Below are positions 35,360-44,348 of a stretch of DNA of 64,000 bases, piece after piece. The notes under the pieces are model-generated. The model was not told where the DNA came from and ran no database searches. It saw only the letters and a list, made by a program, of their open reading frames with translations. Every line of letters starts with the position of its first letter. The first letter of the stretch is position 1. The DNA is from an uncultured Prevotellaceae bacterium (GTDB lineage: Bacteria > Bacteroidota > Bacteroidia > Bacteroidales > UBA932), in NCBI GenBank assembly GCA_947166905.1, contig CAMVFZ010000008.1:1-64000 (forward strand). The letters are read 5' to 3'. The position numbers were made by a program, and so were the translations under genes.

Positions 35360-36328
35360 ATGTATCCTTTAAAATTTGAACCAATATTCAGGACTATGGT
35401 CTGGGGCGGAGAGAAGATCGCCCCGTTCAAGGGTGTAGAGACCACCCAGGACCACATAGGGGAGAGCTGGGAATTGTCCGCTTACCCCACAAAAGAATCA
35501 GTAGTAGCCAATGGCCCGCTGGCCGGCCGCAACATTGCAGAGCTGGTGCGCGAATACAAGGGCGCGCTGATAGGGGAGAGCGTGTACGCCAATACTGGCG
35601 ACGAGTTCCCTCTGCTTATTAAGTTTATCGATGCCAAAAGCGACCTTAGCATCCAGGTGCATCCGGACGATGTAATGGCAGAGAAGCATCATCCCGGCCA
35701 GAAGGGAAAGACAGAGATGTGGTACGTTGTGGGCGCAGACCCCGGCGCACACCTTTATTCCGGCCTTAAAGAGAGCATTACCCCGCAGGAGTATGAGGCA
35801 AGGATAGCCAACGACACCATTACGGACGTGCTGGCAGATTTCCAGGTTAAGCCTGGGGATGTTTTCTTCCTGCCTGCAGGACGTATTCACGCCATCTGCG
35901 GAGGCTGCTTTATAGCAGAGATCCAGCAGACATCGGACCTTACCTACCGTATCTACGATTATGGCCGTCTTGGACTTGATGGCAAGCCCCGCCAGCTTCA
36001 CACGGAACTGGCCAAGGAAGCCATCGACTACAAGGTTTATCCGGACTATAAGACCGCTTATGAGCCCCGCAAAGATGCAGAGGTAGAAGTAGTTTCCTGC
36101 AAATACTTCACTACTTCTGTCTACGACCTTACCAAGCCGCTTACCCGCGACCTTTCTGCAATCGATTCGTTCCTTGTAGTAATGTGCGTTGCAGGCTCCG
36201 GCAGCATTACCGCCGGTGGCACCACCGTTCCCGTCCGCCAGGGCGAAACGGTACTTATTCCCGCCTGTGAGACTGCGGTAACATTTACGCCTGACGGCTC
36301 GCTAACGCTAGTTACAAGCTACGTATAA
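35360..36328 (+). CDS. manA: Mannose-6-phosphate isomerase, class I
   Basis: This enzyme interconverts mannose 6-phosphate and fructose 6-phosphate. The 322-residue protein is of the short zinc-dependent type. FRTMVWGGEKI at the start, IGESWELS, SIQVHPDD (Gln and His ligands), KTEMWYVV (Glu ligand) and LPAGRIHAIC (His ligand) are all present. A beta-rich C-terminal half follows. No signal peptide, so cytoplasmic. It starts 11 bases after the second GH92 gene, making a mannoside-hydrolysis-to-central-metabolism operon. A strong bidirectional terminator follows the stop. Confidence 0.94.
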   Translation: MYPLKFEPIFRTMVWGGEKIAPFKGVETTQDHIGESWELSAYPTKESVVANGPLAGRNIAELVREYKGALIGESVYANTGDEFPLLIKFIDAKSDLSIQVHPDDVMAEKHHPGQKGKTEMWYVVGADPGAHLYSGLKESITPQEYEARIANDTITDVLADFQVKPGDVFFLPAGRIHAICGGCFIAEIQQTSDLTYRIYDYGRLGLDGKPRQLHTELAKEAIDYKVYPDYKTAYEPRKDAEVEVVSCKYFTTSVYDLTKPLTRDLSAIDSFLVVMCVAGSGSITAGGTTVPVRQGETVLIPACETAVTFTPDGSLTLVTSYV

Positions 36329-36334
36329 AAAAAA

Positions 36335-36361
36335 AAAGGAGCGTGGGTTTCACGCTCCTTT
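36335..36361. terminator. Bidirectional rho-independent terminator between manA and the GH130 gene
   Basis: AAAGGAGCGTG (36335-36345) pairs perfectly with CACGCTCCTTT (36351-36361) across a five-base loop. An A-run precedes it and T-rich sequence follows, so it can terminate both convergent genes. The GH130 stop lies only three bases beyond. Confidence 0.92.
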
Positions 36362-36364
36362 ATT

Positions 36365-37366
36365 TTATAGAATATTTGTCCGTTTTGTAAACTCGATTAT
36401 TTCCGGAATGTAACCGAAGGCCAGGCCGGTGACCGTATCGGCACAGCCATAGTAAATGGCTATGCGGCCGGTGGCGGGGTCGTACAGGTTGGCGCAAGGG
36501 AAGCAAACGCTGGGAACATCGCCTACAAGCTCGTAAAGAGTCTCCGGAGTAATCAGGTACTGTCCGCTGCGGGCAATTACCTTCCAGGGCTGCTCGCGGT
36601 CAAGCAGGGCGCTTCCAAAGGCATATACATAGCCGTTGCAGGAGCGGAGCACGCCGTGATAGATAAGCAGCCATCCCTCTGAAGTCTCAATAGGAACAGG
36701 GCCGGCGCCAATCTTCATGCACTGCCAGGCGCTTACCTCGAAGGGTGCCGGAGCCATTACGTGGCGATGGTGGCCCCAGAACTCCAGATCCGGGCTCTCT
36801 GAGTAGAAAATATCTCCGAAGGCAGTATGGCCGGTATCGGAGGGCCTTGAAAGCATGGCGAATTTTCCGTCAATCTTGCGCGGGAACATTACTCCGTTGC
36901 GGTTGTAAGGCAGGAAGGCATTCTCCAGCTGGTGGAAGGTCTTGAAGTCAGTAGTCCATGCAATGCCGATGGTAGGGCCATGATAGCCGTTGCACCATGT
37001 AACATAGTACTTATCCTCTATCTTTACAACGCGCGGATCGTATCCGTATACCCATTCCTTAACCTCCGGGATATCGCAGTCGAACTTAATTGTCTCCGGG
37101 TTGATGTCCCACTTGATGCCGTCCTTTGAGAATCCGGCGTGAAGGGTCATACGACGGTTTTTGTCGTCGCAGCGGAAGACTCCCGCGAAGGCACCCTCAA
37201 AAGGAACTACCGCAGAGTTGAATATACTGTTGCTGTCCGGGAGTAAATTCCTGGGAATCACGGGGTTGGCGGAATAGCGCCACAGGGGGGCGTTACAGCC
37301 GGCAGGCCTCTCTTCCCAAGGCATATTGGGCAGATTCTGGCCGATTATCTCTAAAATTTTGCTCAT
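36365..37366 (-). CDS. GH130 beta-mannoside phosphorylase (possibly mannosyl-GlcNAc type)
   Basis: GH130 enzymes mostly phosphorolyse beta-mannosides to mannose 1-phosphate, using one catalytic Asp. This 333-residue protein contains [35 protein letters not shown] (candidate catalytic Asp), [30 protein letters not shown] and [14 protein letters not shown]. No signal peptide, so cytoplasmic. The ATG at 37366 is used; a TTG at 37381 would add five residues. The sequence style, and the presence of two GH92 enzymes and manA alongside, make a beta-1,4-mannosyl-N-acetylglucosamine phosphorylase of the N-glycan pathway a fair guess. Mannosylglucose or mannooligosaccharide phosphorylase are alternatives. 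Confidence 0.9.
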   Translation of the reverse strand: MSKILEIIGQNLPNMPWEERPAGCNAPLWRYSANPVIPRNLLPDSNSIFNSAVVPFEGAFAGVFRCDDKNRRMTLHAGFSKDGIKWDINPETIKFDCDIPEVKEWVYGYDPRVVKIEDKYYVTWCNGYHGPTIGIAWTTDFKTFHQLENAFLPYNRNGVMFPRKIDGKFAMLSRPSDTGHTAFGDIFYSESPDLEFWGHHRHVMAPAPFEVSAWQCMKIGAGPVPIETSEGWLLIYHGVLRSCNGYVYAFGSALLDREQPWKVIARSGQYLITPETLYELVGDVPSVCFPCANLYDPATGRIAIYYGCADTVTGLAFGYIPEIIEFTKRTNIL

Positions 37367-37391
37367 TTCTGTAAATATCAAGTTCTGTCTA

Positions 37392-37399
37392 CAAAGATA
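37392..37399 (-). promoter_or_regulatory. -7 element upstream of the GH130 gene
   Basis: On the minus strand TATCTTTG (37399-37392) matches TAnnTTTG exactly, 26 bases before the ATG at 37366. It sits in the 50-base gap after the regulator gene. No TTTG is found 19-21 bases upstream. Confidence 0.5.
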
Positions 37400-37416
37400 A
37401 GCAATTATCTCTGAAT

Positions 37417-39048
37417 TTAGAGTTTTCCGATGTCCATCAGATGTTTTTCAAAGTCTTCGTTGGGGTAGATAGAAGCATTGCGGAGCTTTACCCTGTAGTT
37501 GTAGATTGTGGACGGGGACTTTTTAAGGAAGTGGGCGATATCGGCCGACTCATTCACTCCAAGGCGGATAAGGGCGAATACCCTGAGCTCGTTTGTAAGC
37601 GTACCGGCCGGAAGGCCCTCTCCTATGTGCTGGTCGTCCTTGAGCAGGGCGTTCAGCTGGGCTATGAAGTCCGGGAAAATGCCCAGGAAGGCGTGGTCGA
37701 ATTCCTCGTACAGCTTTTTGCGCTTCCCTTCTATGAAGTCGTCGTTGCGGATTGCACGTATAACATCGTTGATATCCATGGATTTGGATACGTTACGTAA
37801 CATGGACCGATACTCTTCAAGGCTGTTGATGTGGTTGGAGAACACTGAAATATAGTTCCACAGATATCTGTCCTTGATGTCGCTGGTCTCTTTAAGGCGT
37901 TCTACGGCGTCCTTCAGGTCTTCCGTCATCTGCTTGTTCTTACTGTAGGCGCGCTGAATCTGCAGACGCATTTTGCGGCCGCGCACAAGGCCGAACAAAA
38001 TGATTCCTAAGGACAAAACCATCAGGATCAGCAGGAGCGAAAGCTCCCAGATTCGTCTTTTGTTAAGATGTTCGTAGGCATCGGCAATACTTGGCATGAT
38101 GGCTATCACCTCTTTCATGCACACGTGGGCATCGGAGGTGATGGCGCCGGTATAGGCTATGTCGATGTATGAGTAGGCCTTGGTGACCTCTCCCTTTTTA
38201 AGCATAAGTTTTGCGGCCTGCACAAGGGAGCGGGATGCCCTGTCGGCGTTGGCAATGTCGCAGCTGGCGCTGCGGGCAAAATACGCGAGCGCCTGGTCGT
38301 CATTCCTTTCTGCTGCGTAAGTCTTTCCTATCAGGTAATTTAGTACCGATTTGTCCTTTATCGGATGGTCTCCGCTGTTAAGGAAGGCTTCCAGTGAATC
38401 ACGAGCCGTGGTAAAATCATTTTCTACCATGTACTGTTGTGCCAGCAGCCTGATATGGTTGAACTCCGTGGCATCGGTGTATTCCCTGATTTTCTTCTGG
38501 TAATACAAGTCCTTTTCATGGGACGGGCCTTTCAGAAGAGGGTCTGTGATGGTAAAGGTAAGTCCATGGTAAAGGGAGTTCATAATCTGGTAGAACGGGA
38601 GGACCAGACCGGGGGTGACGGGGCCTGTAGAGTCGAATGCCGCCATTGCCTCAAGGGCCTCCATGTACATACCGGATATCAGATATCTGTTTGAAAGGTC
38701 CAGAGTGGCCTTTTCCATAAGGTCCGGAATGCCTGTCTTACGCGCGAGCGTATCTTTAAGGTGAGCATAGTACAGAGCGGAATCCTTGTCAAATATCAGA
38801 TACTCATTGTATATGGCCTGCATTATTGAGATGCGGGAATAGTCGTTACTTGCCTCCGAGAGATTACGGCGGAGTTCTGCAATACGGGATTCCCTCATCC
38901 GATAGATTTCTTCCCTGTTATCCAGTAGCTGATCAAGCTCTTTAAGCGCTGCTTTGACCGACGGATCCTTGCTTGGATAGGAGTTGCAAGCACCAACCAG
39001 GGCCAGGGCCAGAATAAGCAATAATATAGGGTAGTCGCGAAGTCTCAT
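37417..39048 (-). CDS. Membrane-anchored TPR regulator with C-terminal HTH (DUF6377 type)
   Basis: A 543-residue protein. It begins with a hydrophobic signal and a Cys (ALVGACNS, about residue 21). A long helical TPR-like region follows (about 25-330) with repeated acidic/aromatic helices ([20 protein letters not shown] near its start). One transmembrane helix ([19 protein letters not shown]) precedes a coiled-coil stretch ([23 protein letters not shown] begins it). The C-terminus has an HTH-like pattern ([19 protein letters not shown], then [12 protein letters not shown]). This layout matches the DUF6377 regulators of Bacteroidota. The ATG at 39048 is used; a TTG at 39075 only lengthens the signal. 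It is divergent from the SusC-SusD operon, whose expression it probably controls. Confidence 0.85.
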   Translation of the reverse strand: MRLRDYPILLLILALALVGACNSYPSKDPSVKAALKELDQLLDNREEIYRMRESRIAELRRNLSEASNDYSRISIMQAIYNEYLIFDKDSALYYAHLKDTLARKTGIPDLMEKATLDLSNRYLISGMYMEALEAMAAFDSTGPVTPGLVLPFYQIMNSLYHGLTFTITDPLLKGPSHEKDLYYQKKIREYTDATEFNHIRLLAQQYMVENDFTTARDSLEAFLNSGDHPIKDKSVLNYLIGKTYAAERNDDQALAYFARSASCDIANADRASRSLVQAAKLMLKKGEVTKAYSYIDIAYTGAITSDAHVCMKEVIAIMPSIADAYEHLNKRRIWELSLLLILMVLSLGIILFGLVRGRKMRLQIQRAYSKNKQMTEDLKDAVERLKETSDIKDRYLWNYISVFSNHINSLEEYRSMLRNVSKSMDINDVIRAIRNDDFIEGKRKKLYEEFDHAFLGIFPDFIAQLNALLKDDQHIGEGLPAGTLTNELRVFALIRLGVNESADIAHFLKKSPSTIYNYRVKLRNASIYPNEDFEKHLMDIGKL

Positions 39049-39072
39049 AAATGTAAATAATACAATTTTCTG

Positions 39073-39104
39073 CAAAATTATACATTTTTATCGTTAAAAA
39101 CAAA
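39073..39104 (-). promoter_or_regulatory. Consensus promoter of the DUF6377-type regulator gene
   Basis: On the minus strand TTTG (39104-39101) and TAATTTTG (39080-39073) are 20 bases apart, a full consensus match. The ATG at 39048 lies 24 bases downstream. The -33 element overlaps the first copy of the AAACG repeat described next. Confidence 0.8.
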
Positions 39105-39223
39105 CGATTTAAGCATCTACTAAAATTTGTTCCCCCTAATTTAACTAAATTATTGATAATAAACGTTTTAAATTATTTTTTGGGGTAGGTGGTCAACTAC
39201 TAATCTACTTATAAACGTTTTAA
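39102..39223. repeat. Three spaced copies of an AAACG(A/T)TTTAA operator-like element
   Basis: AAACGATTTAA occurs at 39102-39112, and AAACGTTTTAA at 39161-39171 and 39213-39223. The last two extend to a shared 13-base ATAAACGTTTTAA (39159-39171 and 39211-39223), exactly 52 bases apart, about five helical turns. The core AAACGTTT is self-complementary. The outer copies overlap the -33 elements of the two divergent promoters. They look like binding sites for a regulator; none has been shown. Confidence 0.6.
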
Positions 39224-39265
39224 TTCTCGCGCACATATTATAATTTAGCGGTGCAAAAGTTTGCA
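39218..39265 (+). promoter_or_regulatory. Candidate promoter of the SusC-SusD operon with a downstream palindrome
   Basis: TTTT (39218-39221) and TAATTTAG (39241-39248), spaced by 19 bases, match the promoter consensus with one mismatch in each element. A perfect inverted repeat, TGCAAA-AG-TTTGCA (39252-39265), covers the expected transcription start, 25 bases before the ATG. A weak promoter with overlapping operator-like sites fits a regulated operon. Confidence 0.45.
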
Positions 39266-39290
39266 GACAACTAACTAAAAAATCAATAAC

Positions 39291-42200
39291 ATGTTTCACA
39301 AAAAACTGTTCGCTGCAGTAGCCATCCTGATGGGTATGGCAGCATCGTTTTGCGCGTACGCGCAGAATAATATAACAGTGACCGGAACCGTCGTTGATGA
39401 ATTCGGCCCTCTTGCAGGAGTCGCAATCCAGACCAACGGAGCAAATGCCATTACGGACATTGACGGTAAGTTTACCATCAACGCACCGGCTAACGGCATC
39501 CTCAAGGTTTCCTGCATGGGCTATGTTTCCCAGAACGTCGCTGTTGAAGGACGTCGTCAAATCACTATCACCCTCAAAGAAGACGCCGTTTTACTTGAAG
39601 AGGCCGTAGCAATCGGCTATGGTACACAGAAGAAGACCAACTTGACCGGAGCTGTATCTGTCGTGAAGGCAGACGCTCTTCAGGACCGCGCAGCCCTTGA
39701 CGTAGGTCATATGCTGCAGGGTTCTGTTCCCGGTCTTAACGTAACTTCCGGTTCAGGACGTCCCGGACAGGCCGCAACCTTGAATATCCGTGGTCTGAAC
39801 TCCATCAACGGTGGTACCCCTCTGGTACTCATCGACGGTGTAGAAGGTGACATCCAGTATCTGAACCCTGTGGATGTAGAGAGCATTTCAGTTATCAAGG
39901 ATGCTGCTGCAGCAGCCATTTACGGAGCCCGTGGTTCCGCCGGTGTTATCCTTGTTACCACCAAGAACGGAACAAAAGAAAAGAACGGCCGCGCAAAGGT
40001 TACTTACAGCGGACGTTATGGTGTAACCGCTCCTACAACTTCTACAGAGTATGAGAGCCGCGGTTACTATTCAGTATATCTTAACAACCTGTTCTGGGCA
40101 GCTTACAGCCCCGGTACCAAGTACGCCAACTATTCCGACGAGGATATGATGGAACTTTGGATCCGCCGCAACGATAAGAAAGAGAACCCGGAGCGTCCTT
40201 GGGTAACCATCACCCAGAAAGACGGCAAGGATGTTTACAACTACTACGCAAATACCGACTGGTACCATGTGCTTTACAAGGATGTTAAGCCTACTACCAG
40301 CCATACCGTAACCATGAGTGGAGCTACCGATGCCTTGAATTATATGGTATCAGGTGGTTACATTTATGAAGAAGGTATGTTCAAGGAGAAACCGGATAAC
40401 TACAAGAGAATCAACTTCAGGGCTAAGCTCAACTTCGAGGTTACCGACTGGCTCAAGATTGGTTCCAACCTGAGCTACTTCAACAGCTCATACTTCTATC
40501 CCGGCCAGAGCGGTATCAACAACAACTTCGGTAAGAGTACCGGACACGCACTGGCAAGTTATCCCGCAACCAACCCTGATGGAAGCAACGTTTATCTTAC
40601 ACAGTACAACGGCTACACCGTTATGGACGGTCTTACAATGCTCCTTAACAGCAACGCAAAGAACGAGGATAAGGTAGACAACCTTAGCGAGACCGTAGAC
40701 ATTACCATTACTCCCGTCAAGGGACTCGTTATCAAGGCCGACTACACCTACACCCTCAACTACAAGCGTTACCTTAACAGGGCTGTAGCAGGTACCTATT
40801 CCAAGACTCCTCTAGAGATAGTAACCTACGATGCAAAAGACCCGTTCCTTGACAAGCTTACAGAGCAGGCCAATACCAATATCTATCAGGCCGGCAACGT
40901 ATATGCAACTTACGAGAACACTTGGAAAGAGGCCCATAACCTCAAAGTTATGGCAGGTGCCAACTACGAGACCCGCTGGATCAAAGACCTTTCCGGCGTA
41001 GGTTACAACCTCTATTCTACCGAGCTCAACGATATGGACCTTGTTGGTCCCGACGAGGAAGGTAACAAGCGTATGGAGGTCGCCGGTGGCCAGAACCAGT
41101 ACAAACTGGCCGGCTACTTCGCTCGTCTCAACTACGACTACAAAGGCAAGTACCTTGTAGAACTTAACGCCCGTTACGATGGTTCTTCACGCTTCCTCCG
41201 CGGTAGCCGCTGGGTATTCTCTCCTTCCGCATCCTTCGGTTGGAGAATCTCTGAAGAGCCTTTCTTCAAGAACCTCAAGCCTTGGTGGAACAACCTCAAG
41301 ATCCGTGCATCTTACGGACAGTTGGGCAACCAGCAGATGAGCAGCTACTATCCTGCCATCCGCACCATCTCTACCGATGGTAAATCATCCTACCTGCTTG
41401 GTGGTGAGAACCTTCCTATCGCAACAGTTTCCGCTCCGGTATCATCAGGCCTTACCTGGGAGCGTTCCGTTCAGACCAACATCGGTCTTGATATGGGCTT
41501 CCTTGACAACCGCCTTGACGCCAGCATAGAGGCTTATATCCGTGATACAAAGGATATGCTTACAGCAGGTATGCCTCTGCCTGCAGTTTACGGTGCATCT
41601 ACTCCTAAGGAGAATGTTGCAGACCTCCGTACCAAGGGTTATGAAGTTTCCATCGGCTGGAGGGATTCCTTCAAGCTTGCTGGTGACAGGTTCAACTACG
41701 GCGTAAGCGTAGTACTGAGTGACTTCGTTTCCCACATCACCCGCTTCAACAACCCTGACAAGCTCTTTGCAAAGAACTACTGGGTAGGTATGAAGTACGG
41801 GGAGATTTGGGGTTACCACGTAGATGGTCTCTTTGCAACAGAAGAAGAGGCTAAGGGCTGGACAGTAGACCAGAGCCTGGTTAACGATTCCCAGATCTTC
41901 CCCGACGGCCTTCACGCCGGTGATATGAAGTTCGGCGACCTTGACGGCAGCGGCAAGATTGACAAGGGTGCAGGCAAGGTTGGTGACAGCGGTGACTGGA
42001 AAGTTATCGGTAACTCACAGCCTCGTTACAGCTACGGTGTTAACATGAACGCCGGCTGGAAGGGCTTCGACCTGGCAGTATTCTTCCAGGGAATCGGCAA
42101 GATGGACTGGTATCCGGCAGCTGACGCCCGTGCATTCTGGTTCCTCTATGCTCGTCCTTACCAGACCTTCATTCCTAAGGACTTCCAGAAGCAGTGCTGG

Positions 42201-42536
42201 AGCGAAGAGAACCCCAACGCATACTTCCCTCGTCCTAGAGGTTATGTTGCTATGAATGCCAACCGTCCTATGGGTGTAGCAAACGACCGCTACCTCCAGA
42301 ACATCGGCTACCTCCGTCTGAAGAATCTCACCTTCGGATATACCCTTCCCGAGAGTCTTACCCGTAAGATTTCCATTTCTAAACTTCGCGTTTATTTCTC
42401 TGGCGAAAATCTCTTCTATTGGGCTCCCGGCCTGCACTCAGACTACGTAGATCCGGAAATGGCCATGACTGGTGGCAACCTCCGCATTTACCCCTGGCAG
42501 AAGACCTTCACCTTCGGAATTGACATAACTCTTTAA
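39291..42536 (+). CDS. SusC/RagA-family TonB-linked outer-membrane receptor
   Basis: A complete SusC-type receptor of 1081 residues. It has a signal peptide ending AYAQ, a carboxypeptidase-like domain at about 28-105 (VTGTVVDEFGPLAGVAI, DIDGKFTINAP), and a linker with AVAIGYGTQKK, the usual SusC sequence ahead of the plug. The plug has LNIRGLNSINGGTPLVLIDG and VIKDAAAAAIYGARGSAGV, and the barrel ends TFTFGIDITL. With the SusD protein encoded next it should form an import complex for a glycan at the cell surface. It heads the run of GLUG lipoproteins and phosphodiester glycosidases, so a phosphorylated glycan is a reasonable but unproven ligand. Confidence 0.96.
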   Translation: MFHKKLFAAVAILMGMAASFCAYAQNNITVTGTVVDEFGPLAGVAIQTNGANAITDIDGKFTINAPANGILKVSCMGYVSQNVAVEGRRQITITLKEDAVLLEEAVAIGYGTQKKTNLTGAVSVVKADALQDRAALDVGHMLQGSVPGLNVTSGSGRPGQAATLNIRGLNSINGGTPLVLIDGVEGDIQYLNPVDVESISVIKDAAAAAIYGARGSAGVILVTTKNGTKEKNGRAKVTYSGRYGVTAPTTSTEYESRGYYSVYLNNLFWAAYSPGTKYANYSDEDMMELWIRRNDKKENPERPWVTITQKDGKDVYNYYANTDWYHVLYKDVKPTTSHTVTMSGATDALNYMVSGGYIYEEGMFKEKPDNYKRINFRAKLNFEVTDWLKIGSNLSYFNSSYFYPGQSGINNNFGKSTGHALASYPATNPDGSNVYLTQYNGYTVMDGLTMLLNSNAKNEDKVDNLSETVDITITPVKGLVIKADYTYTLNYKRYLNRAVAGTYSKTPLEIVTYDAKDPFLDKLTEQANTNIYQAGNVYATYENTWKEAHNLKVMAGANYETRWIKDLSGVGYNLYSTELNDMDLVGPDEEGNKRMEVAGGQNQYKLAGYFARLNYDYKGKYLVELNARYDGSSRFLRGSRWVFSPSASFGWRISEEPFFKNLKPWWNNLKIRASYGQLGNQQMSSYYPAIRTISTDGKSSYLLGGENLPIATVSAPVSSGLTWERSVQTNIGLDMGFLDNRLDASIEAYIRDTKDMLTAGMPLPAVYGASTPKENVADLRTKGYEVSIGWRDSFKLAGDRFNYGVSVVLSDFVSHITRFNNPDKLFAKNYWVGMKYGEIWGYHVDGLFATEEEAKGWTVDQSLVNDSQIFPDGLHAGDMKFGDLDGSGKIDKGAGKVGDSGDWKVIGNSQPRYSYGVNMNAGWKGFDLAVFFQGIGKMDWYPAADARAFWFLYARPYQTFIPKDFQKQCWSEENPNAYFPRPRGYVAMNANRPMGVANDRYLQNIGYLRLKNLTFGYTLPESLTRKISISKLRVYFSGENLFYWAPGLHSDYVDPEMAMTGGNLRIYPWQKTFTFGIDITL

Positions 42537-42547
42537 TGAATTCCGCT

Positions 42548-44335
42548 ATGAAAAAGATAATATATCCTGTCTTGATTCTCCTTGCCGGTTTCTTTGTTGC
42601 CGGTTGTGACGACATGCTTGACGCTGTCCCCAAGGACAAGATGACCACAGACACCTTCTTCAAAAACGAAAGTGAGATCAGGGCGTTCGCAATGAACTTC
42701 TACGAGGCTTTCCCCTCTACAGAGCTTTACATTGCCAACGACGATATGTACACCCAGAACAATATGTCCAGCGAGTCTACCGGCAGCCGCACTGTTCCGG
42801 CATCCGGCGGCGGTTGGAGCTGGGGCGCCCTGCGCAACATCAACACCCTTCTGGAGTACCTTCCCAATTGCAAGGACGAGGCTATCCGTATCAAGTACGA
42901 GGCTCTTGCCCGTTTCTTCCGCGCATACTTTTACTTCAATAAGGTTAAGCGCTTCGGCGACGTTCCGTGGTACGAGAAGCCTGTAGGTTCTACCGACAAC
43001 GAGGAACTCAACCGTCCCCGCGACTCCCGCGAATTCATTTTGGGCAAGATGATAGAGGACATCGACTTCGCTATCGAAAACCTGCCTACCGAAAAGAGCG
43101 CTTACGAGGTTACCAAGTGGACCGCAATGGCCCTCAAGTCCCGTTTCCTCCTCTTCGAGGGTACCTTCCGCAAGTACCACACAGAGTTCAACTACGGCTC
43201 AGACGCCCGCGGTTACAAGTGGTATCTTGACGAGTGCGCAAAGGTATCAAAAGAGTTCATCCAGACCAGCGGCTACGCCCTGTTCGCAGGCAGCGGCCCC
43301 AAGAAAGGCTATCACGAGCTCTTCTCTACCTTCAATGCCACCGAGCTTATGGACGAGGTGATTCTTGCCCGCGACTACAACCTTACTTACGGTGCATATC
43401 ACAACTCCAACTATACAATGACAACCGGTTCAATGGGTTGCCCCGCCATGACCAGGAAACTTGCTGCAAGCTACCTGATGAAGGACGGCACCCGCTTCAC
43501 CGACAACGCCAACTGGGAGACCATGGTATTTGCCGATGAAACCGCAAACCGTGATCCCCGTATGGCCCAGTCCATCCGTACTCCCGGTTACAAGCGTATC
43601 GGCCAGGACAACACCGTTGCCCCCGACTTCAAGGTTAGCTTCACCGGTTATCATCCCGACAAGTATGTTACTACGACCGATCAGGACGTATATAACAACT
43701 CCGATATCGACCTTATCATCTTCCGCGCAGCAGAGGTTATGCTCAACTACGCAGAGGCAATGGCCGAGGCCGGCACCATCAGCCAGTCCGACATTGACAT
43801 GAGTATCAACCGCATCCGCGACCGCGTAGGCATGCCTCATCTTAAGATTGCAGGCCTTACCGTAGACCCGTTCCTTGTAAACGAGGCTTGGGGCGGTTAT
43901 CACAATGCAACTCTGCTCGCCGATGCCAACGAGGCTGTTATCCTGGAAATCCGCCGCGAGCGTGCGGTAGAGCTTGCACAGGAAGGCTTCCGCTACTATG
44001 ATATCATCCGCTGGAAGGAAGGCCTTGTATTCAACGCTCCTTTCTACGGAATGTACTTCCCCGGCGTAGGCGCCTATGACCTTGACGGCAATGGCACCAT
44101 CGACCTGGAAATCTATGCCGATGCTGCTTCTTCAAGCGCCGCTGTTAAGAGCAAGCTTGGAAAAGACATCATCCTTAGCGAGGGTGACCATGGCATGGTA
44201 GTTCTGCACGGTGACATCGCCCGCAACTGGAACGAGGACAGGGATTACCTCTATCCTATTCCTTCTGACGAGCGCAACCTTACCGGCGGAGCCCTTACCC
44301 AGAACCCCGGTTGGAATGACGGTTTGACTTTCTAA
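42548..44335 (+). CDS. SusD/RagB-family glycan-binding lipoprotein
   Basis: SusD proteins cover the SusC barrel as a lid and bind glycan. This 595-residue lipoprotein (lipobox VAGC, Cys about 20) opens with the family's CDDMLDAVPKDKMTTDTFF. It also has the helical TPR-like segment ARFFRAYFYFNKVKRFGDV, RPRDSREFILGKMIEDID, and the C-terminal IIFRAAEVMLNYAEAMAEAG and RRERAVELAQEGFRYYDIIRW. It ends YLYPIPSDERNLTGG and LTQNPGW, as usual. An in-frame ATG at 42536 overlaps the susC stop; the ATG at 42548 is preferred because the signal peptide starts there. Either way the pair is translationally close. Confidence 0.95.
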   Translation: MKKIIYPVLILLAGFFVAGCDDMLDAVPKDKMTTDTFFKNESEIRAFAMNFYEAFPSTELYIANDDMYTQNNMSSESTGSRTVPASGGGWSWGALRNINTLLEYLPNCKDEAIRIKYEALARFFRAYFYFNKVKRFGDVPWYEKPVGSTDNEELNRPRDSREFILGKMIEDIDFAIENLPTEKSAYEVTKWTAMALKSRFLLFEGTFRKYHTEFNYGSDARGYKWYLDECAKVSKEFIQTSGYALFAGSGPKKGYHELFSTFNATELMDEVILARDYNLTYGAYHNSNYTMTTGSMGCPAMTRKLAASYLMKDGTRFTDNANWETMVFADETANRDPRMAQSIRTPGYKRIGQDNTVAPDFKVSFTGYHPDKYVTTTDQDVYNNSDIDLIIFRAAEVMLNYAEAMAEAGTISQSDIDMSINRIRDRVGMPHLKIAGLTVDPFLVNEAWGGYHNATLLADANEAVILEIRRERAVELAQEGFRYYDIIRWKEGLVFNAPFYGMYFPGVGAYDLDGNGTIDLEIYADAASSSAAVKSKLGKDIILSEGDHGMVVLHGDIARNWNEDRDYLYPIPSDERNLTGGALTQNPGWNDGLTF

Positions 44336-44348
44336 AGGCAACGATATT

